64,000 nucleotides of DNA from Ustulina deusta (taxonomy: Eukaryota; Ascomycota; Sordariomycetes; Xylariales; Xylariaceae): assembly GCA_023159155.1 (NCBI GenBank), contig JAJNNX010000080.1, positions 1 through 64,000 of the forward strand, given 5' to 3'. The translations under genes were made by a program, and so were the position numbers. The notes under the pieces are model-generated. The model was not told the origin of the DNA. It worked only from the letters and a program-made list of their open reading frames with translations, and made no database searches. Positions 50,571 through 63,600 of this stretch are shown here, piece after piece; the stretch's first letter is position 1; each line of letters starts with the position of its first letter.

Positions 50571-50718
50571 GACTGATTGCTTGCCTTGGACGAAAGAAGA
50601 GAGGGAGAGAGAGCGGGAGGTTTTGAGATAGATAGGTGTGTGAAAACCTAGAGCGTGATGAGGGAATAACGAAAGGGAAAGAGAGCGGGACGTTTCACCG
50701 TTTTATAGGACTGGTGTG

Positions 50719-50755
<37 letters not shown>

Positions 50756-51637
50756 TTCATTTCACTGCTGTTGCTGCTGCTACTCGTGTGGCTCCGAACA
50801 TCATCGGCGACAGACAGACAGACTCCGGCCACCCTCGGCGAAAAAAAAAAACAGCACAGCGAGGACTGCTATACAGAGGACGCGCAATCCGTAGAACTAG
50901 AAGCAGGCGCCAAGTAGACTAGTTTGTTCATGTTTTTGAAAAGAATTCAACGTCCGTTTCCCTGCTCAGGGGTTGCGCGGCGGGATTGGTCACGGTCGGA
51001 CGGGAGACTGACATTCCGCAGTCCGCTTGATTACCTTGGTAGTTAATACTAGGGGACGGCGGGCATGGAGAATGTATATTTGTTTTCGAACCCAGAGTCT
51101 ATCAGGCTCGTCGTAGGGTTTTTTCTACGTGAGTGACCCAGCAGCTAGTTCCGGACGGCCCCAGGTATCGATCGTTGATGGCGTGCTGGAGAGGCCGTCG
51201 AGGTCAGCTGTGGCAGGCTCTACTTGCTCGTGAAACCTACTACTTAGTGTGTGCTGTGATGATTACCGTACGAACAGCGGATCCAGCAGAAGATATCTGG
51301 GACCTAGCCGGGTGCGGAGCTTGGTTACACGCAAAATAGATATAGAGAGGCTTCTAGGAGTTGCAGTTGACTCGCTCCAATTTCAACTTCGCTTCCCGGA
51401 TTGCCAAGTTCGTTAGGGGCAGCATATCAAGAAATAACGAACGCACATTCAATGTGTCTGTATGTCTGTCACCCCATGAACCCGTGAACCAGAGCTCTCT
51501 GTCTTGAGGATTACGTACATGACGCTTGTACCTCCCTCGCAACACCCAACCCACATGCTCCTCATAGAATACCCGACATCAGCACACCGGCATTATTATT
51601 TTTTTTTTTTTGCCCACGGGAAACACGAGCTAGCTAC
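50571..51637. other. Promoter of the DJ-1/PfpI gene and 3' flank of the Ste3-type gene
   Basis: A compound microsatellite, (TA)n then (GA)n, sits at about 50719-50755, roughly 150-185 bp upstream of the DJ-1/PfpI start codon. A 13-T run lies near 51599-51611. No further gene is seen; ORFs at 51133-51339 and 51354-51554 lack support. Confidence 0.45.
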
Positions 51638-53542
51638 CTACTTCGCAACGCCAACCCTGCCACCCGCATCTCGACCAGCCGACGAAAGGCTCCCGTCCGT
51701 ATCGCTCGCGGTATAGAGACTTGCCAGCGTCACTTCGCGCGGAAACCCCTCGCTCGCCACCACCCCACGGCCATAGGGATTCGCCCGACCACCGTCGCTG
51801 TGTCTAGCCGAGGCAGAGCGCTGCTGCGCAATGGGGGTCCGGACCTGGAGCCGGCTTCCGGGCCGCGAAGGCCCCAAGCCATGCCCGGCCGGGAAATCCG
51901 CCGGCGAGCGTCCAGCCGTGAACGAGCCCGGTACGTCGGCGCCGCGGCGCGGAGCGCGGTGGAGGGGTAACATGGGGATGGCGCGGGCGCGGCTGGACTC
52001 GGTCAGGTAGCCCACTGTCTCGTTGCTGGCGTCGCTTGTGAAGTCGCTCCGGGGAACACGCCGCCCCGAGGCCGTGCGGATGGTTCTCTTGATCGATTGC
52101 AGCGTTGGCGAGCGCAAGGCGAAGCTCGGGCGCAGAGACGAGTATCGCGGTGGGATGACGGGCGGGGTCTCGAGCGCCGTCACTGGGTGCTGATGCCGCG
52201 GCATCGGTGGAGGTTGGGTTTTTGCGTTTGCGGGCTGCTCGATCGTGGGTATGATCGAATTTTGTTCTCGGCTGGGGAAAAGTCCGATCGTTAGTTGTGG
52301 CATCAGGATAAGGGGTCGCTGTGGTTTTCGTGCTCCAATACCATGAGCAAGTAGGGCAACTTACCGATGCCCGGCGGAGTCTTCGGGACAATTCGGCAGA
52401 AGCATTCTGCCACTCTCGCGAGATCCCCCGCTTTCATCGACCGGGATAGGAACGTGATGGCCGCCCGGCTTCAGCTTCCGAAAGCAAGCCGCGAGTCCGG
52501 TGTCTTCTGCATATTGGCGGTAAATCTGCCGAGCTTCCGTCGTCATGCCAAAAAATGCCACGATGGCGGCGGTCGTCGCGATCGGAATCCACGGCTGGTT
52601 GAGGATGGACGAGGGGATGATCCAGGATGGGACGAAGAGGATTGTGTCCCACGGATATGGGGTGGCTGACCAACGGATTCTGTGGTAGTCGTAGTTCTTG
52701 TACGACGAGAGCGTGTCTCGGAGATTGCAGATGAAGTAGTATAACATGACGGGAAGATAGACCACCAGGATGGACAATGACATGTTGTAGAGTCGCAGCC
52801 GCGTACGGTTCGCGCGGATCGAGACCTGGCTGTTTGACTTGAAGATGCCTTGTGCCTGCTTCGTGATTGTGTGATACCGCCTCCAAAGGAGAACTGGGGC
52901 ACGGATATTGTCAGCACTAGTTCTCAGTACAATCAATCATCGACCCGTTTCTGAAAGAAGCTTCGACACACACATACAAGCATAGGGAACAGACAACACT
53001 GCGAACGCAGCAGGAGGGGCGTCGTAGACCAGGGTCTTCGGCCAGCTGCTGTCGTAAACAGCAGCGCAACCAATGAGAGTCCCGATGATATATCGCTGGG
53101 CCAGGTCAAAATACGTGAACAACAGCTGGACAAGGGGAATGGGGAAGATGATAGCAGCTTGGATCAAGTTGCGCCGAGTTCTCAGGCTTCGGTCGCGTCC
53201 AGCGCCTGTGACCTTGACTTGTTGGGCGAGGTGGTACATGACGGTGAAGATCGAGGCCGCGTAGATTGTCTGCAGAGGTCCTGATAGGTACACCTCGACG
53301 TCGCAGAGACCCGCGCCATCCCACCACGTGCTCCAATCGTCGTCGTGCCAGATGATCGAGTTGAGAATGGTGAACAGGTTCATGACCACGACGTCGATGA
53401 TCAGCACCACCACTGCGAACTCCCCGTTGCGAACGAGTAGCCGGAGAGGCACCCAGCAGAGCAATATTCCCGTGAAGGCTAACATGACTCGTGCTACGAG
53501 GTTGGCTACGAGGCCGTGGTTGGTTGCAGGTGCTTGCGCCAT
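51638..53542 (-). CDS. ste3: Ste3-type a-factor pheromone receptor (GPCR)
   Basis: Exons 53542-52978, 52893-52365 and 52271-51638 give 575 aa. The N-terminal half carries seven hydrophobic segments, including 15-36, 42-64 (VVVLIIDVVVMNLFTIL), 86-104 (within YLSGPLQTIYAASIFTVMYHL), 126-146 (AAIIFPIPLVQLLFTYF), one after 176, and two encoded in exon 2 (VVYLPVMLYYFI; IATTAAIVAFFG). The motif WHDDDWSTWWDGAGLCDVEV before TM3 and the RTRR...IIFPIPLVQ region match the STE3 family of lipopeptide pheromone receptors that signal through a G protein to the mating MAP kinase path. Both introns (84 and 93 bp) have good branch sites (GCTGAC, ACTAAC) and restore Phe and Arg codons. The tail of about 220 aa is Ser/Pro/Arg-rich, longer than in budding yeast, and a likely site of phosphorylation. 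Confidence 0.92.
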
Positions 53543-55495
53543 GGTTGTTGCAGAATTAGTTTCGTTCCCAGTGTATCGCGATGAGGGAATCCACGGTCGA
53601 AATTAACGGGATTACATGGCTTGAACAGGCCGGATTATTGTTCTCGTGAAGAACTTCGAGTTGGTATGCGGCCTGTTGCTTAGGCGATGTGGCTGTGGGA
53701 TTGTGTGTTTATTCATGTAGTACCTTAAGTATAGATCTCCTGAGTAAACAGTGGTATCGTACACTAGTAGCACCGCAACCAAGTGCACACTATAATAGCC
53801 TTGAGCCCAACTTTGACGTTTGTTGTCTGAGATAAGGCTAAAATCAATTCGAGCACACTTGCTGGTCGACCCTTTATTGTTGAATCTTCCATGCTTCTCC
53901 ATTGAATTTTTTTTTACGTGCCCGCTTTCCTCGACAGGAACTCTCGTCAAGATCACCGTTTTCTCGTGGCCCGAATTTTAATGTTTGCGGAAACTGTGCT
54001 TCTTTATATCACCCAGTATATAGATAAAACAATGTTTTGTCCTAGAAGGGCTTCATCGTAAATGATAGGAAGAAGACATGTGCGCCGCTATGGTGCTTCT
54101 TGTAGCAACTCCTAATTCAAAGAGCCGGAATATTTTTTAAAGAAACATTTCCTGCTGAGCGCGAAGGGAAAAGATACGTGGCATACTCACACAATAGAAG
54201 CCCAAATTCAGCACAACTAAACTCGTATTGGAGTCAATCCAAGCCGTATCGCCAAGAGACCAAGGGAAGATCAGGGACGGGAGGGTTGACGATCAACCGA
54301 GCCTTATCGGTAGTTCCGGTAGTCATGCATGGCCCCACAAAGGCTTCGGCTTTAGAAGAGCCGGATCACGATCTAGCAGGGATCATGGCCGAATCACGTC
54401 TCAACCGCCCCTGCGCAGGGTCATGCCACGATCTATGCTTTCCACTTCTTGTCTTGGCTATTAAAGAGTATGAGTCCGAACTCACCTCTGGAGAGAAATG
54501 GCAGAATATTTCATGTACCAAATCATTATATCTTGCGGATGTACGGCTTCATAACGTGTCCACTGGGGGCTCCTGATCAGCGCAGCCCGTTAACCAAAAG
54601 GCATGAGCGATACATCACAACGAGCATAAACGGTTAACTAAGAGGAATAAATAATATACCTTGACCGGCATAAAAGTGCTACAGCTAGATAGTAGCATTT
54701 CAAGATATGGTAACTATCTTATATATTATGTTTTTTTTTTCTTCCCTTCTTTCTTTCTACCCAGCAGTAGTATTATTATTTATAACAAGCATATGAGATG
54801 GATAGTCGATAAGAAGAGGTTTCTCCCAATGTCCGTGGGACAGGATCCTACATCTCATTAACAGTTGGCAAAAGAAAACTTACCAAGCGATTGACATACT
54901 AAGAAGCTGGACGGGCAAGCGCGTGAGTAGACTACACGTAATAAATGCTTCAGTCCGTGAAATCATATGAGAGGCATATGGGTTGTGAGGGTAGTTGTTT
55001 GAGTGTTTGAGTGTTCGTTTAATTAAGAGCCCATGTAGATAAATGGGGATTGGAGTTAGGCTTGAAATTGCTCCTATCAATGTGAATTCTACATAAATAA
55101 CGTGGCGCAAGCTCTCTGGTACCTCGGAAGAAGCTACCAAAAAGGAGCGGGCGTGGACGAAAGGATTTTTATAAGTGGCAAAACAAAGTGTGACAAGTGC
55201 TGGACAGATAGGTAAGCTTGCGCATTTACCAATACACAGAGTTCTGACGACCAGACACGATTTCAAAATGAACACTAGAATCGAGAAGAGAGCAGTAAGT
55301 ATATTGGATATGAAAAGACGAATACATATATTAAATCAGGGAGTATTCTCATTTGTTCATTTTTCGTTTCTTTGCGTGTTGTGTGCGCGTGTGCATCATT
55401 TATTCATCATAATAGCTTTCACTGTCTCCAGTGACTGCCGTTCTAAAACGCATGCATTTGTAAATGAGTAATCTCGGTACTCTGGATATATTACA
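53543..55495. other. Intergenic region between the Ste3-type gene and doa10
   Basis: It contains the promoter of the Ste3-type gene and the 3' flank of doa10. A + strand open frame at 54178-54576 (first ATG near 54327) encodes up to about 80 residues without a recognisable family, and its neighbourhood lacks other coding signals. I do not call it a gene. Confidence 0.4.
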
Positions 55496-58400
55496 TTACA
55501 TTCTCGTACTACCCCTCCAAGCCGTGGCCTTGGCTGCCGTCCCCGTGAAGTTGTGAAGACGTTCCCCCATAAGGTACGCTTCATCCCGGATGCGGATCTG
55601 CCAGCCCTCGAAGATGCGGAGTAGCCTCCGCAACATGAGTAAGGCGGCCCAGAATACCGCCGTCAATGGATAGGCGAGCCTGTAGGCGGACACTTGCATC
55701 TCGTACGAAATCTTCGTTGTGCTGTCAAGGGCCCAGCTCAACGTGGCCCACGCGAAGACGGGGGGCATCAATAACATGATCGCAGAGGCAACCAAACCGG
55801 GGATCACAAAGGCGCGAGTTAGCACACCTACGTCGGGCTCAAGCCAACCCTGGCGCAACACGGCCCGGACGGCATGCGAAGGCCGTCCACCGTAAAGGGT
55901 CAGAGCTCGCGAACCTAGTTTGAGATAGAGGATGCCGAGTGTCCAGGCCTGTATGATCCGAACGGTGTGTCCATCTTGACCAGTATCGAGACGTAATGCA
56001 CCCCCCGTTCCCATATAGGTGTGTAGAGGAATGAGGACGTACATTTCCACCAAAGCGGTGATCAAGATGGGGAAAACCATGAGAAGCATACTATATGCGT
56101 AGGCCAGCTTCGCTGTACGATAGGCTAAGTGAATGACTCGTTGCAACGCATTACGGTCAAGCACCGAGTTCATGATGGATGTCGCCCATTCCCGAACCGT
56201 ATCATAGGCAGAGTGTAGATGGAAGACGAGATAGCTAGCAGAACTGAGGACGTAGACCCCTATGCTGAATGCGTATATATCATTCGTGCGGATATGTGGA
56301 GGCACGAGGGCTTTGAATATGCGTCGCCCGAGGACTAGGGGGAGAATCGTAGAGCCCACGCCAGTCACAGCGGCGAAAATCCAGATGGACATGATAAAGA
56401 TAGAGATGCGGGCCCGGAACCAGGGTGGAGTGTATACTACCTGGAATTGATTGCCTGGCTGAAGGTCTGTTTCTGACCGATCCGTCTCATAATCCTGCCT
56501 CATTTCTTGCTCTGAGACGTACGTGAATACTGAATGTCCTTTGGTTATCTTCGCCTGATCTGAGGCAGGTGAACGAACAAACCGGCCGTCTGGTATCAGC
56601 TTGCCAGAATCGACCAGTAGCTTCTTTTGATCGTTCATGACTAGCATATCTTCTGTCGATATTGTTGACGCCGGCTTCGACTCTCCGTCGCTAAAATAAT
56701 CCCTCCAACGTTTAGGAGCCACCTCACTCTCTGTATTGACTCCTAGGAATGCCTTGCGCCATGACGACAACCCGTAGGAATTAGGACCATCATTTCCTAC
56801 GAGTTTCCCCTCTTCCTCCACGCGTCGTTCCCCGAATAGGAACCATGTCAGCCGCAACGCGGAGGCACACTGACGGAACCACCAGGTGTACATGGTGTGT
56901 AAACCATCACTGGGTTTGAAGAACTTGACGGCAAGCGGCATGAGGAAGTTACAGAAGAGGAGATCGACGGGAAATTCTAGCACTGGCTCATTGTAGGTGT
57001 AATGAATCGGAAGCACTGTGGGCAATGCGATGGAGAGGCCCCAGACAACACCGCCTAGACAGATCACGACGAGGGCTCCGTAGACGAAGGCCGAGAACAA
57101 AATCTTGCGGAGCTGTGTGGTAACGTTGCGTTCTAGGACATCACGAACCGGGTGAAACTCTGGATCATCAGGGTCGCGAATGAAGTCTGTCATTAGGTTA
57201 GTATGCAAGTAGGAACAGCATGAGGGGAACAGAACACGAACATAAAACTCCTTTCCGCATGATCTTTCGGCACATGGAGACGAACAGCGCAAAGTGAAAC
57301 ATATAACCGGTACCAATGAACCAATGCACGAAAATGGAGGTTAGTGGGTAATTGTAGGCGAACAGCAAGCGCGATTTCAGGGTCGTGTGTTCGAAGAGTG
57401 GAAGTAGGGCAAAGTCCAAAAGGAGGCCACAGTAGAGAGGAAATACCAGCATCTCAATACTAATAATAAGGATGACCTTCATCACGCCGCTTGCCTGGTT
57501 GAGTGCGTCTATGATGGAGGCCTCCCATTCCTGAGCGGCCTGCCCTGTCGCGAACGTGGACCCCCTGCTGAGATAGAGTGCAGCTAGCAAGGTAAGAGAC
57601 GCATAGCCAAGGAGAATGGCCCAACTTCTGTCTTGGGCGCCCCAGTATGCAAGGGCGACATTGGGCGGCGGAGATGACGCTGGAGAGTTGAGGTCAATCA
57701 TCCATGTGCTAGGATGCAAACTGGCGAGAGGCAGATGGCTCAGAAAGGTGATCAATTTCGAGCTGCAAGTGATCCAAAACTGGAGAGCTCCTGACCATTT
57801 TACCAAGTAGTCACCGCCGAAAATATACAGAAGAACATCCCCAAAAGTCAATGTACAGTAATGTATATTGCTCTTGAGGTCGAGAAGTGCTTGGTGGCTG
57901 ACGGCCGAAAAGTTACGCATCTCGCTGGTGGACAAGATAGGCATTTCGGACATGAAACTGCTCGCAATTCTATCCAAAGCACCAGTAGTAATCTGTCTTG
58001 CATCCAGCCGCAGCGTACGTAAGATTTGTTTGCCATGACTTGCTCCCAAGAGTAGCCTGAAGGCTTCGAATATGTTAAAGATGAAGGTAGATGTATAGCC
58101 AACGGCGAGGAGCGCAACATCTTGAACGAGCTTAGCGGAGCTAAACAACATCTTCAAGAGGCGGGCGGGGTTGGCCAGGATCCAGGCAGCTACTCGCCCA
58201 ATATTGTATGGGACGAATATGCCCAGGAAGATGGAGATTGACACGAGAAATGCGCAGAAGACGGCGTTTTGGAAGAGACCGGCTATTGGGCCGCGCATGC
58301 CTATTAACTCCATGATACCATCAAAATCTTCGGCATCTTCAACAGCCTCGGGGTCAAGCCCAGCAGCAACGGCAGCCTCTACGACATCTGGCGCCATTGG

Positions 58401-60794
58401 GTCTTCCTCTGGTACCTCCTCCTCGCCATTTCCGCCACCATGGCCACCGTGCATAAATGGGGGATTCTGATTGTCGCCGAAGATATCCACTGCCTCCTGG
58501 TTTACAGCATCAACATCAGCAGCGGGGACATCACCCCACATAAAATCTACGACGCGGCCAACAATAGTGTTGGGTTGATGTGGAGGTGCTATGATACGTC
58601 GAGCGTCCGCATCGGGACCACGCACAGCTATGGTCGCGTCTCCCTCATCTTCGGCCGCGTTTGGTTGAGGTGTATTGCTAGGTATTTCTTCGGCCAAGTC
58701 TACTGGATTTGCTGTGGCACTTAACTCGGATGGGGACGGCGAACGAACAGGAGAGTGGCCTTCCGAAGGAAGGATAATAGAAATATTGCTAGCTACCGAT
58801 GTCTCCGTTGATTCATCGTTTGAATCAGCCACGAAACCACTCTCGATTTCCGAATTTGTAGATTCAAATTCAAATCTCTCAGACTCGGGGCCCTGGGCCT
58901 GTGGAGTGGGATCGTCGGGCAAGTTGGAAAACGACCAGCTGTTATTTGCAAGGGGATTGATCGTTTCATGGAGCTGTGGTCCATCGGATGTGGCCCGTGG
59001 CCGTGAAATCGAAGGAAGCAGATTGGTAGGAGACGATGACGTCTGGCCTTGTTCATCGCGGATATCGTTAGCCTTGCCTTTGCCTTTGTTGAGAGACGTA
59101 GCATTGGTTGCATCATTTTCGTCGTCGGAGCCAGCCCAAGTCCAACTTGAGCTATCACTACATGCCTTTTCAGCCAACACTGATGATGGTGATGTCGAGC
59201 GGGTATGTAATAAACGGCCGAATCGAGCTTCGTCGAGACCCTCCTGCCGAATAATCTCGCGAATTCTGTCATTATCTCCATCGGCTGCTCGATATATACG
59301 CATGTATTCGCCTATCATATTCCCATCTCTATCCACCCCGAGTGGACTTGGCTCCCGCAAGAATCCCGATTGGCCTTCGTCAAGAAATCCTCTCGGGCTC
59401 CTTGGCGATACTGGTGAGGATCCATGACTTGTTTGAATTTGGTCAGGTATGTTCAATATGGGCCGTCTTCCCATTCCCACAATAGGCCTCGGGCGGAAGT
59501 TAGGTCGAATTATGTCAGGCAAGGGCTCAGTTGGTCGCAGACCCCTATGTTCGTCGTGTCCACCTGCTGCAAAGTGGTCGTCATCATATTGGCCAATATT
59601 TTCCCCATCCTCTTTGTTGTCCTCCTCCGAATCGAGATTGTCCACTGGGATATCAAGATGTGGAAGAGGTGGTGCAGGTGGTGCCTGTGGTGCCTGTGGC
59701 GGAGGTGGTGGAGGTGGCGCAGGTTGCGCGAGCGGTGCCATATCGTTTTCAGCATCCTCAACAGCAGCAAAAGCAGCGCGCATATTGATCTCTGGTTGTT
59801 GCTGGACAACATAGTCACGAACCAGAATAATCAGGATGAAACAGATGATGGCAAGGAGTGTGATGATCTGCCCCTCAAGAACATTGATAATGATTCGGTT
59901 TACAGCCGGATTCCCGGTCATACGATTCAAGAAACCAACATCACTTAGGAGAGATCGCCGGGAATCGGATAAGGCTGTCTTGGTCATTCTGTGAAGCAGC
60001 GTTACATTAACGTTACTTGGAAGCTCCAAGTTGGGAATTTGAGGTTGGGCTGGTAGGCCGAACAACATGCGAAGCCATGAGTGGGTAGCGCTTATATTGC
60101 TGGGCTTCGTCGCAGCCTTCATGATCGCGGATACCGGAAGCTGATTCATAACACTGCTGAGAGAAGCAGGTGTAGTGGCTGTAGCCAAGAGGGGTGTCGA
60201 TGGGCAGATTGTTGTGCCCGTCATGGTTACCGATACGGTGTTGGTCCCGTGGATAGGAGCCACATTGCGCGAATCAAGGAGCGCTGTAGTGCCGCCTAAG
60301 CCCTCGTCACTGATCCAAAACAAAAACGACCATATCGATCGCATCAGGTACGGCAGCCAGCCAAGCCAGACGCTGGTAACCAGGGCAGCCCTGAGCCAGA
60401 CAAGAAAGTTTCGGATCAAGTATCTGGTCATGTGGTGGACGAATATGTGGAAAGGCAGATGCTTGGGCATGTCGGGAGAATAGAGTTTGGTGAAGCGAAA
60501 TGCCGTCTTGCACAGCTCACAGTGTTTCTTCTGAGAATGCGACAGCCACTCCATCAAGCAGTCTTGGTGGACATATTTTATACTACCACTACACTTGCAC
60601 GGGAAGAAGAGCGGTTCGTCGTCGGTGGCTTCGCCCCTGCAGATTCGACAGGTATCGATGTCTACAGGGGCATCGTCAGCCCAAGGGTCGCCGGAGGTTA
60701 TCATGTTGCTCTTGACGTCTGCTCGTGTGACGGGATGTTGCTGAGAGTGAGGGGAGTCGTCAGCCCCCCGGTGCCTCGCAATACGGTCATCCAT
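55496..60794 (-). CDS. doa10: Doa10/Ssm4 (MARCH6-type) ER membrane E3 ubiquitin ligase
   Basis: Two exons (60794-57242 and 57186-55496) join through T|AC (Tyr) to give 1747 aa, in the range of fungal Doa10. An N-terminal RING-CH finger is complete: C49, C52, C66, C68, H76, C79, C92, C95, with the typical PCKCSGSIKYVHQDCLMEWL. Many membrane spans follow, for example near IITLLAIICFILIILV and AFLVSISIFLGIFVPY. They are split by a long acidic, disordered loop with a Pro-rich run (about residues 360-390). The C-terminal half has FIRDPDDPEFHPVRDVLERN, which is highly conserved. Doa10 ubiquitinates ER and nuclear-envelope proteins for degradation. The intron (55 bp) has a TACTAAC branch and CAG acceptor but an unusual donor, GTTCGT. 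The start is the first ATG after an in-frame stop (60858). Confidence 0.95.
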
Positions 60795-61430
60795 CGTCTG
60801 TGGCTTCTGGACAGATTGCTCTCCAAGCTGGGAGGCCAAAGATGGGAGGGGATCTTGTTATGCGAACTGCGGCGAGGGATGCCCTCGGGGCTACAGTGCA
60901 GATATCGAGACCATGAGAGGGAGGATGGTCGAGTGCGCCGGGAACACACGCACGAACTAACGGGCGAGCGAATGAACGAGCGAGGCCGAGCAGATGGAGA
61001 GTCGCGTGAACAAATCCAAAACCGCCGCCGTCTAGACGTAAGGCAAGGAGTCGGGCCCAAGGACGAGGGAATGATTTCTGGTCAAAGCGACCCAACCCGG
61101 TTCCGGCGGTCGACGCTTTGCCGCGGTGGGACGACGGGGGACGGGAGCCGAGCGGTGTCTCCGGGATCAGTCGACAGAGAAAACAATGACGAGAGCTTCC
61201 GCCCGGCTGTGTTGATGCGGTCGGGGCGATGGAGGTCGATGTCGAGATCGGTATCGATGTCGGGATGGGTTGTGGTGTGGGAATTGGGAGTTGTAGGTTG
61301 TCTGGTTCCTGGATGATGTGCCTCTGTGGCAATTGGAGGAAGGAGCGAATAAAAGGGTCTTGGCATTTAGTACAGAAGCAGGCAGGCTGAGCGAGGGGCA
61401 TGGATGTGACGTTTGCACTGTATTTCACAC
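60795..61430 (-). promoter_or_regulatory. Leader/promoter of doa10, containing an overlapping upstream ORF
   Basis: A 213-codon minus-strand frame (61428-60787) in another register overlaps the doa10 start by 8 bases. Its residues (Arg/Pro/Ser-rich) do not look like a conserved protein. If transcribed, it would be an upstream ORF that could lower doa10 translation; the transcription start is unknown. Confidence 0.35.
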
Positions 61431-63600
61431 TGTATCACAGCAATCTAAACTGCAATGCTGTATATAGTGTCTTAGTGTCTAAGCGTTTCAATATCATCGC
61501 AAACCAGTGCCGAATTCCGTTCATCTGCATACTTATATGCATACTTATATGTACTGAAATAGAAGCCGTCGGGAACAGTTGTATACATCATCGCCGGTCA
61601 CATCTATTACCGTCTAATCTCAACGTGTTGAAGGTAGTATACATATATCTCTCTCTAGGTATTGCCATCTTTTACATGTACAATGTAAACTGTGGGTAAT
61701 TAAAGTGCTATATAGTAAATCCTGTAGACAAGATCTTTTCGGGAATCGGTTAGACTTCTTTGGGTGGGCTTCTAGTAGATAGGTAGTCTATACTATACGA
61801 CTAGGTATCCTGCTGCCTGTACAACACCACGTAGGCAGGTAGCTACCTAGGGATCGCAACCACATAGTCATAACAAACAACTTTAGTTATGCCTTGATGT
61901 GTTGGGTTTTTGGCCCTGTGTAGGTATCCTGAGAGGTAGTATTGCTTTGCGTACCTAGGTGAGTGTACACGGGATATAGAATACATGCTGGGCGGAATAT
62001 GAAGTTCGCTGAAGTTTGCATTGACGTAATGCGCCACGTCCTGTTCCCTTACAAAACATTACAAAGCGCATCCGGACATATCAGGGCGCATCCCATTATC
62101 TACAGCACTTTAAGCAATACTTGTTCCTTTTTTCTTTATTTCTTTTTTGTTTTTGGCTTGGCTTGGCTTTGGTCACTCAATCTGCCTCTGCTCCCATTCT
62201 TGAAGCTCACCGACCGCGGATCTCAGGATTGTACGCTTCACTATCAACCTAGCAAGAATATTCGCTGCCTGGCCGCGAGCGCTTGGGTTCAGAATGATGA
62301 GGGAAGCCAAAATACAATCAAGTTACCTACGTAGCGCTTATGCCTCATGTGAGAAAGATACTAACTTGTGGACCGGTAGGAAGAGAATTCTTGAAGGTAG
62401 CCGGATAAGTAGCTCAATCAATGACGCGTTGGGTCGGCTGTGCCCTACGTTTTACACAGGCCTAATATATCGTCTGTCAGCCTGATTGGTTCTGGCCGTT
62501 AACTAGACATGCAGCTAGGGCTGACGTTAGTCCAGACGCGTGACTGCGGTATCGTCATCGGTGATGGTGATAGATTGCTCCTCTGCGGACTTGCTGTGGA
62601 GGAGTGAGGTCTGGGGTATAGGACATGGCCATCTGGCCCCTCGGACGGACGCGGCTTTCGTTGAATTGGCGCGTGAGGCTTGGGGCAAATGTCTCAGCAT
62701 GTGTTGAAGAAATGATCGCCTGTAATGCCGAAACATGCAGGTCGATACAGTAGATAGACATCGTCCCCAGGTGAAAGCATGTGTTTTTCCTTTTTGCCTC
62801 TGGCTTTCGGTACTTACAGGAACCCGTCACTACCTACCTAGAGTATAAGTAGAGACATCCCGACTACCGGGAAAGTAACGGTATGTAGGTGTAGTCTGCG
62901 TAGTATAGGCACATACCTCCTCCATCACCCTTTTGACAGCCTTGGGCACAGTGGTGTTCATCATATTCAATCACCGGATGGTTTCATACGCTTTTCTGCT
63001 GGATGGGTAGCAGTGCTTCTATTATCTGCGGACAGACAACCAGAGAGCGAGTCTAGTTATTTCATAGGGTGATAAGTCTTCCTGGCACGTAGGAAGTTAC
63101 TGGTGCGCCAAAGGCAATGGAAGGGATACAATGTGTAGTCCTACTTAGCCTTTAGTGGCTACCTCTTTTTCTACAATAACTACTTAAGTAGAAGAAGGGG
63201 GGAAAGAAGTAGGTTAGGTAAGCAGACCTTGTTATGGCTCTGAATGTACGCTTCCTAGTACATACTACCGAAGTACTGATTAGTGTAGAGGATGAGACCA
63301 AAATGAGACGAACAGGTGCAGTACATATCAGGACTTGTCAAGATTCTGAAACGGGCTGGGAATTGGTTCAAACAGGCTGCTGACTTCCAGGTCGGGAGGG
63401 GCAAGTGCTGGACACTCCCTGATGTCAGCACCTTGTCTCAAAACCTGCACCAAATCAACCTAGGAGTGCCAAGAGGTAACTAATGTACCCCTGTGGCCAG
63501 TAGCCCGGCTTCAAGACAGATGTACACTAGGTACTTCCCTTGGTACTCGCACTCACACTCACAGCTCGCTGCTTATGTGGGTACCTACATGTAAACTCCA
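61431..63600. other. Intergenic region right of doa10
   Basis: No gene is recognised. TAGGTA/TACCTA words are frequent (for example 61780-61850). Short overlapping minus-strand frames at 62527-62830 are not protein-like enough to call. Several short mixed-sequence stretches look like promoter DNA for the gene beyond the right edge. Confidence 0.4.

Noticed and set aside
54178..54576. 132-codon plus-strand ORF
   Set aside because: It begins at GTG, has no family resemblance and lacks flanking coding signals; chance is the best explanation.
58675..59427. 250-codon plus-strand ORF
   Set aside because: It lies antisense inside the doa10 exon, which has clear family motifs; it is a shadow of the low-complexity loop.
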